Translations under genes and position numbers: made by a program
Shown: positions 1 through 7,480 of the stretch, in pieces
Layout of the letters: every line of letters starts with the position of its first letter
Numbering within the stretch: position 1 is the first letter of the stretch
NCBI GenBank assembly: GCA_019419645.1
Contig: DXZN01000050.1
Span: forward strand, 1 to 15,265
Direction of reading: 5' to 3'
Length of the DNA stretch: 15,265 nt
DNA from: Collinsella sp.
GTDB lineage: Bacteria > Actinomycetota > Coriobacteriia > Coriobacteriales > Coriobacteriaceae
The notes under the pieces: model-generated
Told to the model about the DNA's origin: nothing
What the model saw: the letters and a program-made list of their open reading frames with translations, nothing else
Database searches by the model: none

Positions 1-99
1 GTGTCCAACACCGCCGAGTTTGCCGACGTCGAGCTCGCCGTCGAGGCCGAGTCTGCCGTCGCCGCCGGTGACGCCATCGTTAAGGTCGTCCGCAAGTAG
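1..99 (+). CDS. C-terminal end of an unidentified protein (partial)
   Basis: The frame is open from the first base of the window and ends at a TAG at 97-99, giving the last 32 residues of a protein. They are rich in Ala, Val and Glu and end in the basic stretch VVRK. Codon use is GC-rich and like that of the neighbours. A strong intrinsic terminator follows 24 bases later, which supports this being the true 3' end of a transcribed gene. The fragment is too short for me to assign a family. The first codon is GTG, but because the window begins there it cannot be judged as a start. Confidence 0.65.
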   Translation: MSNTAEFADVELAVEAESAVAAGDAIVKVVRK

Positions 100-122
100 T
101 CTGCGGCATCCAGAAGATGCGC

Positions 123-155
123 AAGGGTGGTCGGGTTGTCCGGCCACCCTTTTTT
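123..155 (+). terminator. Rho-independent terminator
   Basis: A 12-bp stem (AAGGGTGGTCGG at 123-134 with CCGGCCACCCTT at 140-151, one G-U pair) closes a 5-base loop. The T run at 150-155 completes a classic intrinsic terminator for the gene ending at 99. Confidence 0.9.
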
Positions 156-332
156 AATAGGCTAAACAGGTGCATTTTATTGCAAGGGGCTTGCTTTACG
201 GGCCATTCGTTCGTCAAATTGAGCCGCCTGCGCTTTTGCGACGCAGGGGGTTGGGCCGGGCCGCTAATATGGACTTGCTGTTACGACGTGCGCTGCGCAG
301 GGAACGCGGCGCCGCTTGTTTGGAGGAATGTC

Positions 333-890
333 ATGAAAAAGAAGCTGCTGCTTGCGCCCCTGATGGCTGCCCTGGTCGCGTGCGTGGTTTTGCTTTCCGG
401 CTGCGGAGGGCCTTCGGTGGAAGAGCTCATCACCAACGACCTTACGAGCCAGTTTGACGAGATCAAGAACGGCGGCGATGATTTCCTCTCCGGTCTGGAA
501 GAGGCTTCGGGCGACGAGTTTGAGCAACTGGGCATCGATCCCAAGGAGTACGCCAAGAGCTATCTCGAGGGCTTTGATTACAAGATCGGCGATGTGACGG
601 TCGATGAGGACAAGGGCACTGCGACCGCCGAGGTTACCATCACCTGCAAGTCCATGAATAAGATCGTCGAAGATTTCGCCACCCAGTATCAGGAGAAGGT
701 TACCGCACTCGATACGATGCCTTCCGAGGATGACCTGTACAAGATGGCCGGCCAGGTCATGGTCGACGTGACCAAGGCCGCTAAGACCAAGGACACCAAG
801 GTCACCTTTAAATATTCCGCCAACGAGGATAACGAGTGGTCTGCCGACGATTCCGCAACCACCGAGATGATGAATGCGATGATGAGCTAG
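333..890 (+). CDS. Putative secreted lipoprotein of unknown function
   Basis: This 185-residue protein opens with a lipoprotein signal: MKKK, a hydrophobic core (residues 5-20) and the lipobox LSGC with Cys24 as the expected lipidated residue. It should therefore be anchored outside the membrane. The mature part is acidic and looks like a small alpha/beta domain, with a helical start (about 27-75) and then alternating strands such as KIGDVTVDEDKGTATAEVTI. It resembles the short lipoproteins of unknown function common in gut Actinobacteria and Firmicutes (the DUF4878/DUF5105 sort), but I cannot fix the family. I chose the ATG at 333 because GGAGGA at 322-327 sits five bases before it and the signal peptide begins there; the frame is open further upstream without a signal. 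It appears to be a single-gene unit between terminators. I see no catalytic motif. Confidence 0.88.
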   Translation: MKKKLLLAPLMAALVACVVLLSGCGGPSVEELITNDLTSQFDEIKNGGDDFLSGLEEASGDEFEQLGIDPKEYAKSYLEGFDYKIGDVTVDEDKGTATAEVTITCKSMNKIVEDFATQYQEKVTALDTMPSEDDLYKMAGQVMVDVTKAAKTKDTKVTFKYSANEDNEWSADDSATTEMMNAMMS

Positions 891-893
891 GGG

Positions 894-920
894 GTTACGC
901 GGTTCTACGAACCGCGTAAC
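894..920. repeat. Perfect 12-bp inverted repeat just after the lipoprotein gene
   Basis: GTTACGCGGTTC (894-905) and GAACCGCGTAAC (909-920) are exact reverse complements around a 3-base loop, starting three bases after the TAG at 888-890. No T run follows on either strand, so it is not a standard intrinsic terminator. It could protect the 3' end of the mRNA, or act together with the larger hairpin that begins 14 bases later. Confidence 0.7.
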
Positions 921-933
921 TGCTCGACGCTGC

Positions 934-1032
934 AAACGCCCCTAAGCGGCAATCTGACGTTCAATTTCAAGGGCGCGACCAGAAGGTCAGCGCCCTTTCA
1001 TTTCACGTCACCTTGCTCGCTTAGGGGCGTTT
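934..1032. repeat. 99-base near-continuous hairpin, possible MITE or bidirectional terminator
   Basis: The outer arms AAACGCCCCTAAGCG (934-948) and their exact complement (1018-1032) are 15 bp. The stem continues inward with GCAA/TTGC (949-952 with 1013-1016) and TGACGT/ACGTCA (955-960 with 1005-1010). After an 8-by-7 internal loop comes a 12-bp inner stem (969-980 with 985-997, one bulged A) closing a 4-base loop. The inner hairpin is followed by TTTCATTT on the plus strand and the outer one by TTTT, so it may terminate transcription between the convergent lipoprotein and phosphatase genes. CGCTG occurs at 928-932 and again at 1034-1038, which could be a target-site duplication. Confidence 0.7.
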
Positions 1033-1096
1033 TCGCTGTCCGTCCTCTACCTGCGGCGTTGCCATGGTGCGGCGCTTGGGGGACACTTCTTTGGTG

Positions 1097-1136
1097 CGGG
1101 GGCAGCTAAAAGAGCCCCGTCCCACATTAGCTGCCC
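1097..1136. repeat. Inverted repeat with alternative pairing
   Basis: GGGCAGCTAA (1100-1109) pairs exactly with TTAGCTGCCC (1127-1136) around a 17-base loop. The competing pair CGGGG (1097-1101) with CCCCG (1115-1119) uses some of the same bases. It lies 16 bases beyond the stop of the minus-strand phosphatase gene. No T run follows on the minus strand, so a role as terminator is only a guess. Confidence 0.5.
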
Positions 1137-1152
1137 GTGGGGGGATGTGCGG

Positions 1153-1821
1153 TTACTCGCCCAGTGCCAGCGCCGTGAGCTCTGCCTGGGTGTCCACCAC
1201 GTAGTCGGCGCCGGCGGCTTCCAGCTCTGCGCGGCCGCGGAAGCCCCAGCTGACGCCCGCGCTCTTAAGGCCGGCGTTGTGACCGGTCAGGATATCGACA
1301 TTGGAATCGCCCACATAGAGCGTGGTTGCCGGATTGGCGCCCAGCTCCTCCATCACATGCAGCGTGACGGGTGCTTCGGGCTTGGGCGGAAACGCATCAA
1401 CACGGCCCTGTACCAGCGCAAAGCGCTCGGAACCAAAGTATTTTTCGATAAGCGGAGCCGCCGAGACGTGGTCCTTGTTAGTGAGCACGGCTAGCTGCAC
1501 ACCCGCGGCGCGCAGGCGGTCGAGCATCTCGATTGTGCCGGCATAGGGGGCGGTGTGGTCCTCCTTGTGCTCGCCGTAGTAAGCCCTAAACTCGGCAAGC
1601 GTCTGCTCAAACATACGGCTGTCGCCCGCATACTCGGCAGGCATAAAACGCTCAACCAGCTTGAGCATGCCGTTTCCCACCTTGTAGCGGTACTCGTCGA
1701 CGGCAAACGTGGGCCAGCCGTGCGTCTCGCAGGTATGGTTGCCGGCGGCCGCCAGGTCCTCGAGCGTGTTGAGGATGGTGCCGTCCAGGTCAAAGATCAC
1801 ATGGGAAAAAGCTGCTGCCAT
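1153..1821 (-). CDS. HAD-superfamily phosphatase, phosphoglycolate phosphatase-like
   Basis: This 222-residue protein has the four HAD motifs in order: DLDGT with Asp11 (nucleophile) and Asp13, VLTNK with Thr114, Lys147 in PPKPEAP, and GDSNVD with Asp172 and Asp176. The helical cap domain falls at about residues 18-85. The layout and length fit the Gph/PGP group, which removes phosphate from phosphoglycolate or other small phosphoesters; the actual substrate cannot be read from the sequence. The ATG at 1821 is preferred because GGGAG lies five bases upstream and the protein then begins right before motif I. The in-frame ATGs further up lack good spacing. It is the last gene of the minus-strand series, 123 bases after hypE, so it may have its own promoter and need not relate to hydrogenases. 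Confidence 0.92.
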   Translation of the reverse strand: MAAAFSHVIFDLDGTILNTLEDLAAAGNHTCETHGWPTFAVDEYRYKVGNGMLKLVERFMPAEYAGDSRMFEQTLAEFRAYYGEHKEDHTAPYAGTIEMLDRLRAAGVQLAVLTNKDHVSAAPLIEKYFGSERFALVQGRVDAFPPKPEAPVTLHVMEELGANPATTLYVGDSNVDILTGHNAGLKSAGVSWGFRGRAELEAAGADYVVDTQAELTALALGE

Positions 1822-1944
1822 GAAAGCTCCCGTCATTGGATTTAAAACGCACCTCATAATACTGGGCTTCCGCGTTGGGCGTGCTTGGAATCTGAACATC
1901 TCCAGGGATACCAAGCCGCATCGCGCCGACCGTGCGGTTCCGCC
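1822..1944. other. Intergenic gap between hypE and the phosphatase gene
   Basis: The 123 bases hold the ribosome binding site of the phosphatase gene and a possible minus-strand -10 (TATTAT, complement of 1856-1861) about 35 bases before its ATG, with no convincing -35. A 5-bp dyad (CCGCA/TGCGG) after hypE is too weak to call a terminator. Confidence 0.35.
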
Positions 1945-2979
1945 CTAGCAAATTCTCGGCAGCTGCTCTCCCACGAGCATGTCGAGGATACGGGTCGAGT
2001 CCCAGCCGGTGCGCACGCGCACAGCGGGACGGGCACCCTCGGCAAGCGGCAGCACGCGACCGATGATGGCGGCATTCTCGCCGTAGCGGGCGGCGCGCAT
2101 GGCGCTCAGCGCGGCATCGGCTTGCTCGGCCGGCACCACGGCGACCATCTTGCCCTCGTTTGCTACCTGCAGCACATCGTAGCCGAGCATCTCGCAGGCG
2201 GCCTGCACGTCGGGACGCACGGGCACGGCATCCTCGTCAACCTCCATGGCAACACCGCTTGCCTGGGCAAACTCGTTGAGCGTGGACGCCAGGCCACCGC
2301 GCGTGGGGTCGCGAAAGCAACGCGTGCCGGGCGCTGCGGCCAGAACGTCGGCAATCAGGTGGTTGAGCGGCGCGGCGTCGCTTTCTATCGTGCTCGAAAA
2401 CGCCAGGCCCTCGCGCTGGCTCATGATGGCAATGCCGTGGTCGCCCAACGTACCCGACACCAGGATGACATCGCCGGGCTGGCAGTTGGCGCCGCTGAGC
2501 GCCACGCCCGTGGGAACCTCGCCCACGCCGGCGGTATTGATGTAGACGCCGTCGGCCCCGCCGCGCTCGACCACCTTGGTGTCGCCCGTGATTATGGACA
2601 CGCCCGCCTCGCGCGCCGTCTCGGCCATCGTCTGCACAATCTGGCGGAGCTTATCCATGGGATAGCCCTCTTCGAGGATAAAGCCGCACGACAGGTAGCG
2701 CACGTTGGCGCCCGAGGTCGCGACGTCGTTGACGGTTCCGCACACGGCAAGGCGGCCGATGTTGCCACCGGGGAAGAACTGCGGCGAGACTACAAAGCTG
2801 TCGGTCGACATGGCGATGCGCCCGCTCGCGGGCAGCGCGGCGACGCCGGCGTCGTTGCCCTCGAGCAGCTCGGGCGACCCAAAGGCATCCAAAAAGACCT
2901 CATCGATGATGCGTTTCATCATCTGACCGCCAGAGCCGTGGCCCAACAGGACGGTGCTATCGGTGGTGCTATGGGACAT
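1945..2979 (-). CDS. hypE: Hydrogenase maturation protein HypE
   Basis: HypE is the ATP-dependent dehydratase that turns the thiocarboxamide on its own C-terminal cysteine into a thiocyanate, the source of the cyanide ligands of [NiFe] hydrogenases; it works with HypF and the HypC-HypD complex in the cytoplasm. The 344-residue protein shows the PurM/AIR-synthase-like fold: N-terminal HGSGG (14-18), the segment GNDAGVAAL (41-49), GDTKVV (132-137) and RDPTRGGL (223-230). It ends in the diagnostic tail PRIC, with Cys344 the carrier residue. Length is normal for the family. GGAG lies eight bases before the ATG at 2979; a TTG six bases further upstream is only two bases from that GGAG and is less likely. 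It follows hypD by 48 bases. Confidence 0.97.
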   Translation of the reverse strand: MSHSTTDSTVLLGHGSGGQMMKRIIDEVFLDAFGSPELLEGNDAGVAALPASGRIAMSTDSFVVSPQFFPGGNIGRLAVCGTVNDVATSGANVRYLSCGFILEEGYPMDKLRQIVQTMAETAREAGVSIITGDTKVVERGGADGVYINTAGVGEVPTGVALSGANCQPGDVILVSGTLGDHGIAIMSQREGLAFSSTIESDAAPLNHLIADVLAAAPGTRCFRDPTRGGLASTLNEFAQASGVAMEVDEDAVPVRPDVQAACEMLGYDVLQVANEGKMVAVVPAEQADAALSAMRAARYGENAAIIGRVLPLAEGARPAVRVRTGWDSTRILDMLVGEQLPRIC

Positions 2980-3027
2980 ATCCAAAACTCCAATCGTGGG
3001 TGGTGCCGGCGTGCGGGTGCGTCCGGG

Positions 3028-4140
3028 CTAGTCGCGATAACGGTAGTACGCCGCGCAGCTGCCCTCGGAGCTCACCATGCACGGTCCGACGGGGTGCTCG
3101 GGCGTGCAGGTGCGGCCAAAGAGCGGACAGCTGCACGGCGTAATGGCCCCGCGCAGCACGTCGCCACAGCGGCATCCACGCGGCTCGACCGTCGCCTCAA
3201 CGGGCACGTCAAAGCGAGCGCGGGCATCAAAGCGCGAGAACTCGGGGCGGATAGAAAGGCCCGAGTTGGCAATCGGCCCCAGCCCGCGCCACGTGGTGCC
3301 GCATGGCTCAAACACCTGCTCGACCAGCTGGCGCGCCACGGGGTTGCCGTCTGCGTTGACGCCACGGCGGTAGGCGTTGTCGATCGCGGGCCTGCCCTCG
3401 ACAACCATCTGGACCAGCATGCAGATGCCCTGCAGGATATCGACCGGTTCAAATCCCGTGACCACGCCCGGGGTATTGAACTCGTCGACCAAAAAGCTAA
3501 AGGGCGCCAAGCCCGTGATGGTGGCGACATGGCCCGGCAGGATAAAGCCGTCGATGGCGGTCTCGGGGTCGTTGGCGATGGCGCGCAACGCCGGCGGCGT
3601 GGTCTTGTGGGCGCAATAGACCGAAAAGTTCAAAAGCCCGCGTGCCTCGGCCTCCAAGATGGCGGCGGCGATGGTGGGCGTCGTAGTCTCAAAGCCCACG
3701 CCCATAAAAATGACCGGACGATCGGGGCTTTGCTCGGCGATGTCGAGCGCGTCGAGCGGGGAATAGACGATGCGGATGTCGCGCCCTGCCGCCTTTTGCG
3801 CAGCGAGCGAGGTGGACGATCCGGGCACGCGCATCATGTCGCCAAAGGTGGTGATGATGGCGCCGTCTATGTTGGCGAGCGCGATCGCGTGGTCGATGTC
3901 GCGGTTGGCGGTTACGCAGACGGGGCACCCCGGGCCACTCAGCAGCTTGAGCCCGGCCGGCATAATGGAGCGAAAGCCATAGCGGCCGATGCTCACGGTG
4001 TGCGTGCCGCAGACTTCCATAAGGTTGATGGTGCGGTCGCCGACGAGTTCATGGATGCGTTCGATGAGCTCGCGGGCCAGCTTGGAATCGCGAAATGCCG
4101 AAAAGTCGATACCGGAGCGAGCCGGCTGTCCGGCCGCCAC
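3028..4140 (-). CDS. hypD: Hydrogenase maturation protein HypD
   Basis: HypD is the iron-sulfur scaffold on which, together with HypC, the Fe(CN)2CO unit of [NiFe] hydrogenases is built. The 370-residue protein has the family motifs: MEVCGTHT with Cys44, GPGCPVC with Cys72 and Cys75, MGVGFETTTP (146-155), and the cysteine-rich C-terminal part with Cys323, Cys325, Cys336, Cys338, Cys345, Cys354 and Cys362, which includes the [4Fe-4S] ligands. Length is typical. The start is a GTG at 4140 whose first G is the last base of the hypC TAG, and GAGG lies seven bases upstream inside hypC. Translation is therefore probably coupled to hypC, fitting the stable HypC-HypD complex. Confidence 0.97.
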   Translation of the reverse strand: MAAGQPARSGIDFSAFRDSKLARELIERIHELVGDRTINLMEVCGTHTVSIGRYGFRSIMPAGLKLLSGPGCPVCVTANRDIDHAIALANIDGAIITTFGDMMRVPGSSTSLAAQKAAGRDIRIVYSPLDALDIAEQSPDRPVIFMGVGFETTTPTIAAAILEAEARGLLNFSVYCAHKTTPPALRAIANDPETAIDGFILPGHVATITGLAPFSFLVDEFNTPGVVTGFEPVDILQGICMLVQMVVEGRPAIDNAYRRGVNADGNPVARQLVEQVFEPCGTTWRGLGPIANSGLSIRPEFSRFDARARFDVPVEATVEPRGCRCGDVLRGAITPCSCPLFGRTCTPEHPVGPCMVSSEGSCAAYYRYRD

Positions 4141-4400
4141 TAGTATGCCTCGGCCGGGTTGCTGGCCAGTTGGTCTTCTTCGGCCAGTTCGGTCATGGTG
4201 TTGACCAGGTCGAGCGTCTCCTGCGCTTCCTGCTCGTCGACGATCTGGATGCCAAAGCCGGCGTGTACGAGAATATAGTCGCCAACCTGCGCCGTCGGCA
4301 CGAGTCGTAGCGACACGGGGCGCTCGATGCCCATCATGTCGACGGTGGCCTTGAGGTCGTCGTCACGTTTGACTACTTTACCGGGAACGGCAAGGCACAT
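4140..4400 (-). CDS. hypC: Hydrogenase maturation chaperone HypC
   Basis: HypC is the small chaperone that binds HypD while the Fe(CN)2CO group is assembled and then carries it to the hydrogenase large subunit. The 86-residue protein begins MCLAVPGKV, where Cys2 (after removal of Met) is the essential iron-binding residue of the family. It continues as an OB-fold-like barrel, with the conserved GDYILVHAGFGIQIVDE near residues 40-56 and an acidic helical tail. AGGGGA lies about seven bases before the ATG. Its stop overlaps the hypD start by one base. The 134-base gap to hypF upstream is the largest break within the maturation genes and may carry an internal promoter or processing site. Confidence 0.96.
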   Translation of the reverse strand: MCLAVPGKVVKRDDDLKATVDMMGIERPVSLRLVPTAQVGDYILVHAGFGIQIVDEQEAQETLDLVNTMTELAEEDQLASNPAEAY

Positions 4401-4534
4401 ATTGTTCCCCTTTTAGACGCTTTGCGCTGGATAGGCGCTCAATAATCCATCAGTTGATGGTAGCGCTCGCGGGGTTTGCGGGCAAACGCGTTACGCCTGT
4501 GAGACGGCTGGGCACAGCGGCGTGTGAGGGCGAG
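4401..4534. other. Spacer between hypF and hypC with two short hairpins
   Basis: Two small dyads are visible: CCATCA/TGATGG (4447-4452 with 4455-4460) and GTTTGC/GCAAAC (4474-4479 with 4482-4487), each with a 2-base gap. I see no convincing promoter or terminator and no coding frame. Confidence 0.4.
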
Positions 4535-6943
4535 CTACTGCGATGCAATCTGCGCAAGACGAGCGCTTGCGACCGCCGCCTGACCGTAGGCGATGCAGCC
4601 GTCATTGACGGGTACGGTGTGGGGGACCAAGACAGCAAGGCCCGCGTATTTGAGCTCGCGGGTGAGGAGCTGGAGCAGAAGTCGGTTCATGAACACGCCG
4701 CCCGAGAGCGCGACGGTGCCAATGCCCTCGCGCGCGCAGATTTCGGTGGCGGTGCGCGCCGAGGAGCGCGCGACGGCGACATGGAAGTCGAGTGCGAGCC
4801 TGTCGGCGGGCGCTCCGGCTTCAATTCCCTCCAAAAGTGCCTCAAAGAGTGCTTTCTGGTCCAGCACATTGGGGCCGTCCAACCACGATGGGCCAGATGT
4901 GGAATAGCCGACGTTGTCGTCGGGAAAACGGGCGATTTTGCCGTCCAGTGCACGCCAAGCGGCGGCTTCGAGCTCGATGGCGGGTTCGCCCTCGTAGGTT
5001 GCCTGGCCGCAAATGCCCAAAATCGCGGCTGCGGCATCAAACAGGCGACCCATACTGCTGGTGCGCGGACTGTTGATGCCGCGCTCGATCATCGTTGCCG
5101 TTATGCTGCGCGTTTGCTCGTCAAGGCTGTTCAAGAGCCCCACGGCTCCCGGGTGCTCGAGCAGGTCGAGCTCGCTGAGCAGGGCAAAGGCGTTGCGGCG
5201 GGCATCGTGTACGGATGCGGCGCCACCGGGAAGCGCCCAGGTGCGCAGATGCGCGACGCGCTCAAAATCGGCGAGATGGGCGACAAGAAACTCACCGCCC
5301 CATATGGTGCCGTCGGTGCCGGCACCCGTGCCGTCGAAGGCGATGCCGAGGACGCGTGCATCGGGCGCAAGCCGGCCTGCGGCAATCGCCTCTGCCATGA
5401 CGCTCGCGATGTGCGCATGATGGTGCTGGACTTCGATAAGCGGCAGATTGTGCTCCCGTGCCTGCTCGCGCGCCCATTGGCTCGACAGATAACTGGGATG
5501 CATGTCGCATGCCAAGGCGGCAGGCGCCAGGTCAAAGAGGCTTTCCAGACGCGTGCGTGCGGCGCTCCAAGCATCGAAAGTCGCGCCGTTTTCGACATCG
5601 CCGATATGCTGCGACACAAAACAGGCCGCATGGCCGTCGGCGTCCTCACGCGTGAGTGCGATCGTGGCTTTTTGCTGCGGCCCGCAGGCGAGCACACAGG
5701 GCGTGGCGTTGTCGAGCGCCGGCAAAGACAGCGGCTGCGGCGCATATCCGCGTGCGCGGCGCACGGGCATGACGACCCCGTCGACTACGCGTACCACGGA
5801 GTCGTCGTAGCGCGACAGAATCGCGCGGTCGTTACCGAGCAGCGCATCGGCGATGCCGGCGGCAACGAGATGCTCCCATGCAAGGGCGTCGCCGGTCTCG
5901 ATGGGCTCTTCGCTCAGGTTTCCGCTGGTCATGACGAGTGCGCTCATGCCGTGCGCCGCGGCTGCGGCGAGCAGCAAATGTTGAAGCGGGGTGTAGGGGA
6001 GCATGACGCCAAGCTCGGGCAAGTCGTGCGCGACGGATGGCGCGAGTTCGAGGGCGTTGGGGGAGCTGTGGACGTCGTTGCCGGCTGCGCGGCGACGCAG
6101 CAGCACAATGGGACGAACACTGCCGGCCAGCAGGTTGCGCTCAACGCCATCGACGTGACATAGGCACTCGGCGTCGGCAAGACTGCGCACCATAACGGCA
6201 AGCGGCTTGTTGCTGCGACGCTTGCGACGGCGCAACTCGCACACTGCCTGTTCGTTGGCGGCGTCGCAGGCTAGGTGAAACCCACCGAGACCCTTGACGG
6301 CGACGATGCCGCCGCCTGCCAGCAGCTCGACGCAGCGTTCGATGATGGCATCGCTGGCCTCGCGCCACGTAATATGCGGTCCGCAATCAAAGCAGGCATC
6401 GGGCTGCGCGTGAAACCGCCGATCGAGCGGGTCGGCATACTCTGAGGCGCAGGTGGGGCACATGGGAAAGCGATCCATCGAGGTAGCCGCTCGGTCATAG
6501 GGCAGCGAGCGGATGATGGTAAAGCGTGGTCCACAGTTGGTGCAGTTGATAAAGGGGTAGTGAAAGCGTCGGTCGGCGGGGTCGAATAGCTCGCGCAGGC
6601 AGTCATCGCACGTAGCGATGTCGGGCGAGATGAGCGTCGTGTGGGCGGTTTGATCCTGCGACGCCACAATGCGAAAGTCCCGCTCGTTAGCGGCGTCCCA
6701 GTTGCCGGGTGCTAGGTCCATAACCTCGACATGTTCCACGCGAGACGCCGCAGGCGCATGCTCGGAAAGCGCGTCGACAAATTCATCGAGCGACTCGCTT
6801 GGAGCGTGCGCCTCGATATGCACGCCATCGCCCGCGTTGAGCACCCAGCCGCAAATGCCGTGCGCCATGGCCTCGCGATACACAAACGGTCGCATGCCGA
6901 CACCCTGCACAATGCCCGTTACATGGATATGCGCATGTCGCAT
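4535..6943 (-). CDS. hypF: Carbamoyltransferase HypF (hydrogenase maturation)
   Basis: HypF uses carbamoyl phosphate and ATP to carbamoylate the C-terminal cysteine of HypE, the first step in making the cyanide ligands. All domains are present in the 802-residue protein. An acylphosphatase domain (about 1-92) has VQGVGMRPF with Arg18 and Asn36. A double zinc finger carries Cys112/115/134/137 and Cys162/165/184/187. A YrdC-like domain (about 195-385) contains KGLGGFHLACDA and a Kae1-like domain (about 415-800) contains HHHAH (507-511), DGTGAGTDG (537-545) and SGGVFMN (747-753). Length matches the family. AGGAGGG just before the ATG at 6943 gives a strong ribosome binding site. It starts 29 bases after nikR, so the two are probably cotranscribed. 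Confidence 0.97.
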   Translation of the reverse strand: MRHAHIHVTGIVQGVGMRPFVYREAMAHGICGWVLNAGDGVHIEAHAPSESLDEFVDALSEHAPAASRVEHVEVMDLAPGNWDAANERDFRIVASQDQTAHTTLISPDIATCDDCLRELFDPADRRFHYPFINCTNCGPRFTIIRSLPYDRAATSMDRFPMCPTCASEYADPLDRRFHAQPDACFDCGPHITWREASDAIIERCVELLAGGGIVAVKGLGGFHLACDAANEQAVCELRRRKRRSNKPLAVMVRSLADAECLCHVDGVERNLLAGSVRPIVLLRRRAAGNDVHSSPNALELAPSVAHDLPELGVMLPYTPLQHLLLAAAAAHGMSALVMTSGNLSEEPIETGDALAWEHLVAAGIADALLGNDRAILSRYDDSVVRVVDGVVMPVRRARGYAPQPLSLPALDNATPCVLACGPQQKATIALTREDADGHAACFVSQHIGDVENGATFDAWSAARTRLESLFDLAPAALACDMHPSYLSSQWAREQAREHNLPLIEVQHHHAHIASVMAEAIAAGRLAPDARVLGIAFDGTGAGTDGTIWGGEFLVAHLADFERVAHLRTWALPGGAASVHDARRNAFALLSELDLLEHPGAVGLLNSLDEQTRSITATMIERGINSPRTSSMGRLFDAAAAILGICGQATYEGEPAIELEAAAWRALDGKIARFPDDNVGYSTSGPSWLDGPNVLDQKALFEALLEGIEAGAPADRLALDFHVAVARSSARTATEICAREGIGTVALSGGVFMNRLLLQLLTRELKYAGLAVLVPHTVPVNDGCIAYGQAAVASARLAQIASQ

Positions 6944-6972
6944 GCGACCCTCCTTCGTTGAAATGTGTGCTG

Positions 6973-7479
6973 TTACAGCCCCAGGCTCTGCTCGGTGGCG
7001 GCGCAGGTGAGCTCGCCGTGTTTAACGCCGCGCAGGCCCAGCAGACGGTCAGCCAGCTCGTAGACACGCTCGCCGCGACCCTTAAGTGCCAGAATCTCCA
7101 AACAGTTGTGGTGATCCAGATGCACGTGCATGGTCGATACGATCTCGTCGGTGTAGTCGTGCTGCACCTCGTCCAGGCGGCGCGTCAGGTCGCCGGTGTG
7201 ATGGTCGTAAATCATGGTGAGCGACCCGATGACCTGCTCGTCGGGCGTTCGCATCTGCTCCTTGGCAATCGAGGCGCGAATCAGGTCGCGCACGGCCTCG
7301 GAGCGGTTGGCCACGTCACCGCGGCGTGCGATCTGCTCGTCAAAGCGGCGCAGCAGGTCGTCGGGCGCGGTGACCGAAAAACGGACCAGCTCGGAGGCGG
7401 AGCCGCTGCAACGGCAGCCCGCGTCGCCGGTCGGCCCGTGCGAATGCTCGTGCCCGCAGGTGTGCTCGTGCTCGGCCAC
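6973..7479 (-). CDS. nikR: Nickel-responsive regulator NikR with a His/Cys-rich N-terminal extension
   Basis: NikR binds Ni(II) and then DNA, usually to repress nickel uptake genes. Residues 31-74 form the ribbon-helix-helix DNA-binding domain (LVRFSVTAPDDLLRRFDEQI and onward) and about 83-165 the ACT-like tetramerisation and nickel domain. The four ligands of the high-affinity site are all there with the family spacing: His107, His118, His120 and Cys126. Unusually, about 30 residues precede the DNA-binding domain and hold His4, 6, 10, 12, 14 and Cys8, 22, 24; family members such as that of E. coli begin almost directly with the first strand. The start is a GTG at 7479, one base after the TAG of the upstream gene, so translation is likely coupled. 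I see no better internal start. Confidence 0.93.
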   Translation of the reverse strand: MAEHEHTCGHEHSHGPTGDAGCRCSGSASELVRFSVTAPDDLLRRFDEQIARRGDVANRSEAVRDLIRASIAKEQMRTPDEQVIGSLTMIYDHHTGDLTRRLDEVQHDYTDEIVSTMHVHLDHHNCLEILALKGRGERVYELADRLLGLRGVKHGELTCAATEQSLGL

Positions 7480-7480
7480 G

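Noticed and set aside
238..270. Promoter for the lipoprotein gene at TAATAT (265-270)
   Set aside because: The hexamer is good but no -35 lies at 16-18 bases; TTGGGC and TTGCGA are at the wrong distances.
264..935. A 223-codon frame antisense to the lipoprotein gene
   Set aside because: The plus strand has a clear signal peptide, lipobox and ribosome binding site; the antisense frame has none of these.
1900..1944. Possible terminator after hypE
   Set aside because: Only a 5-bp stem (CCGCA/TGCGG) with a long loop and no T run is present.
1885..4143. A very long open frame (752 codons) on the plus strand opposite hypE and hypD
   Set aside because: It is antisense to two certain genes, its translation is low-complexity in Arg, Ala, Gly and His, and no family motif appears. 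GC-rich codon bias removes stops from the opposite strand.
4454..6163. A 569-codon open frame on the plus strand opposite hypF
   Set aside because: It is a shadow of hypF codon use with no ribosome binding site or recognisable domain.
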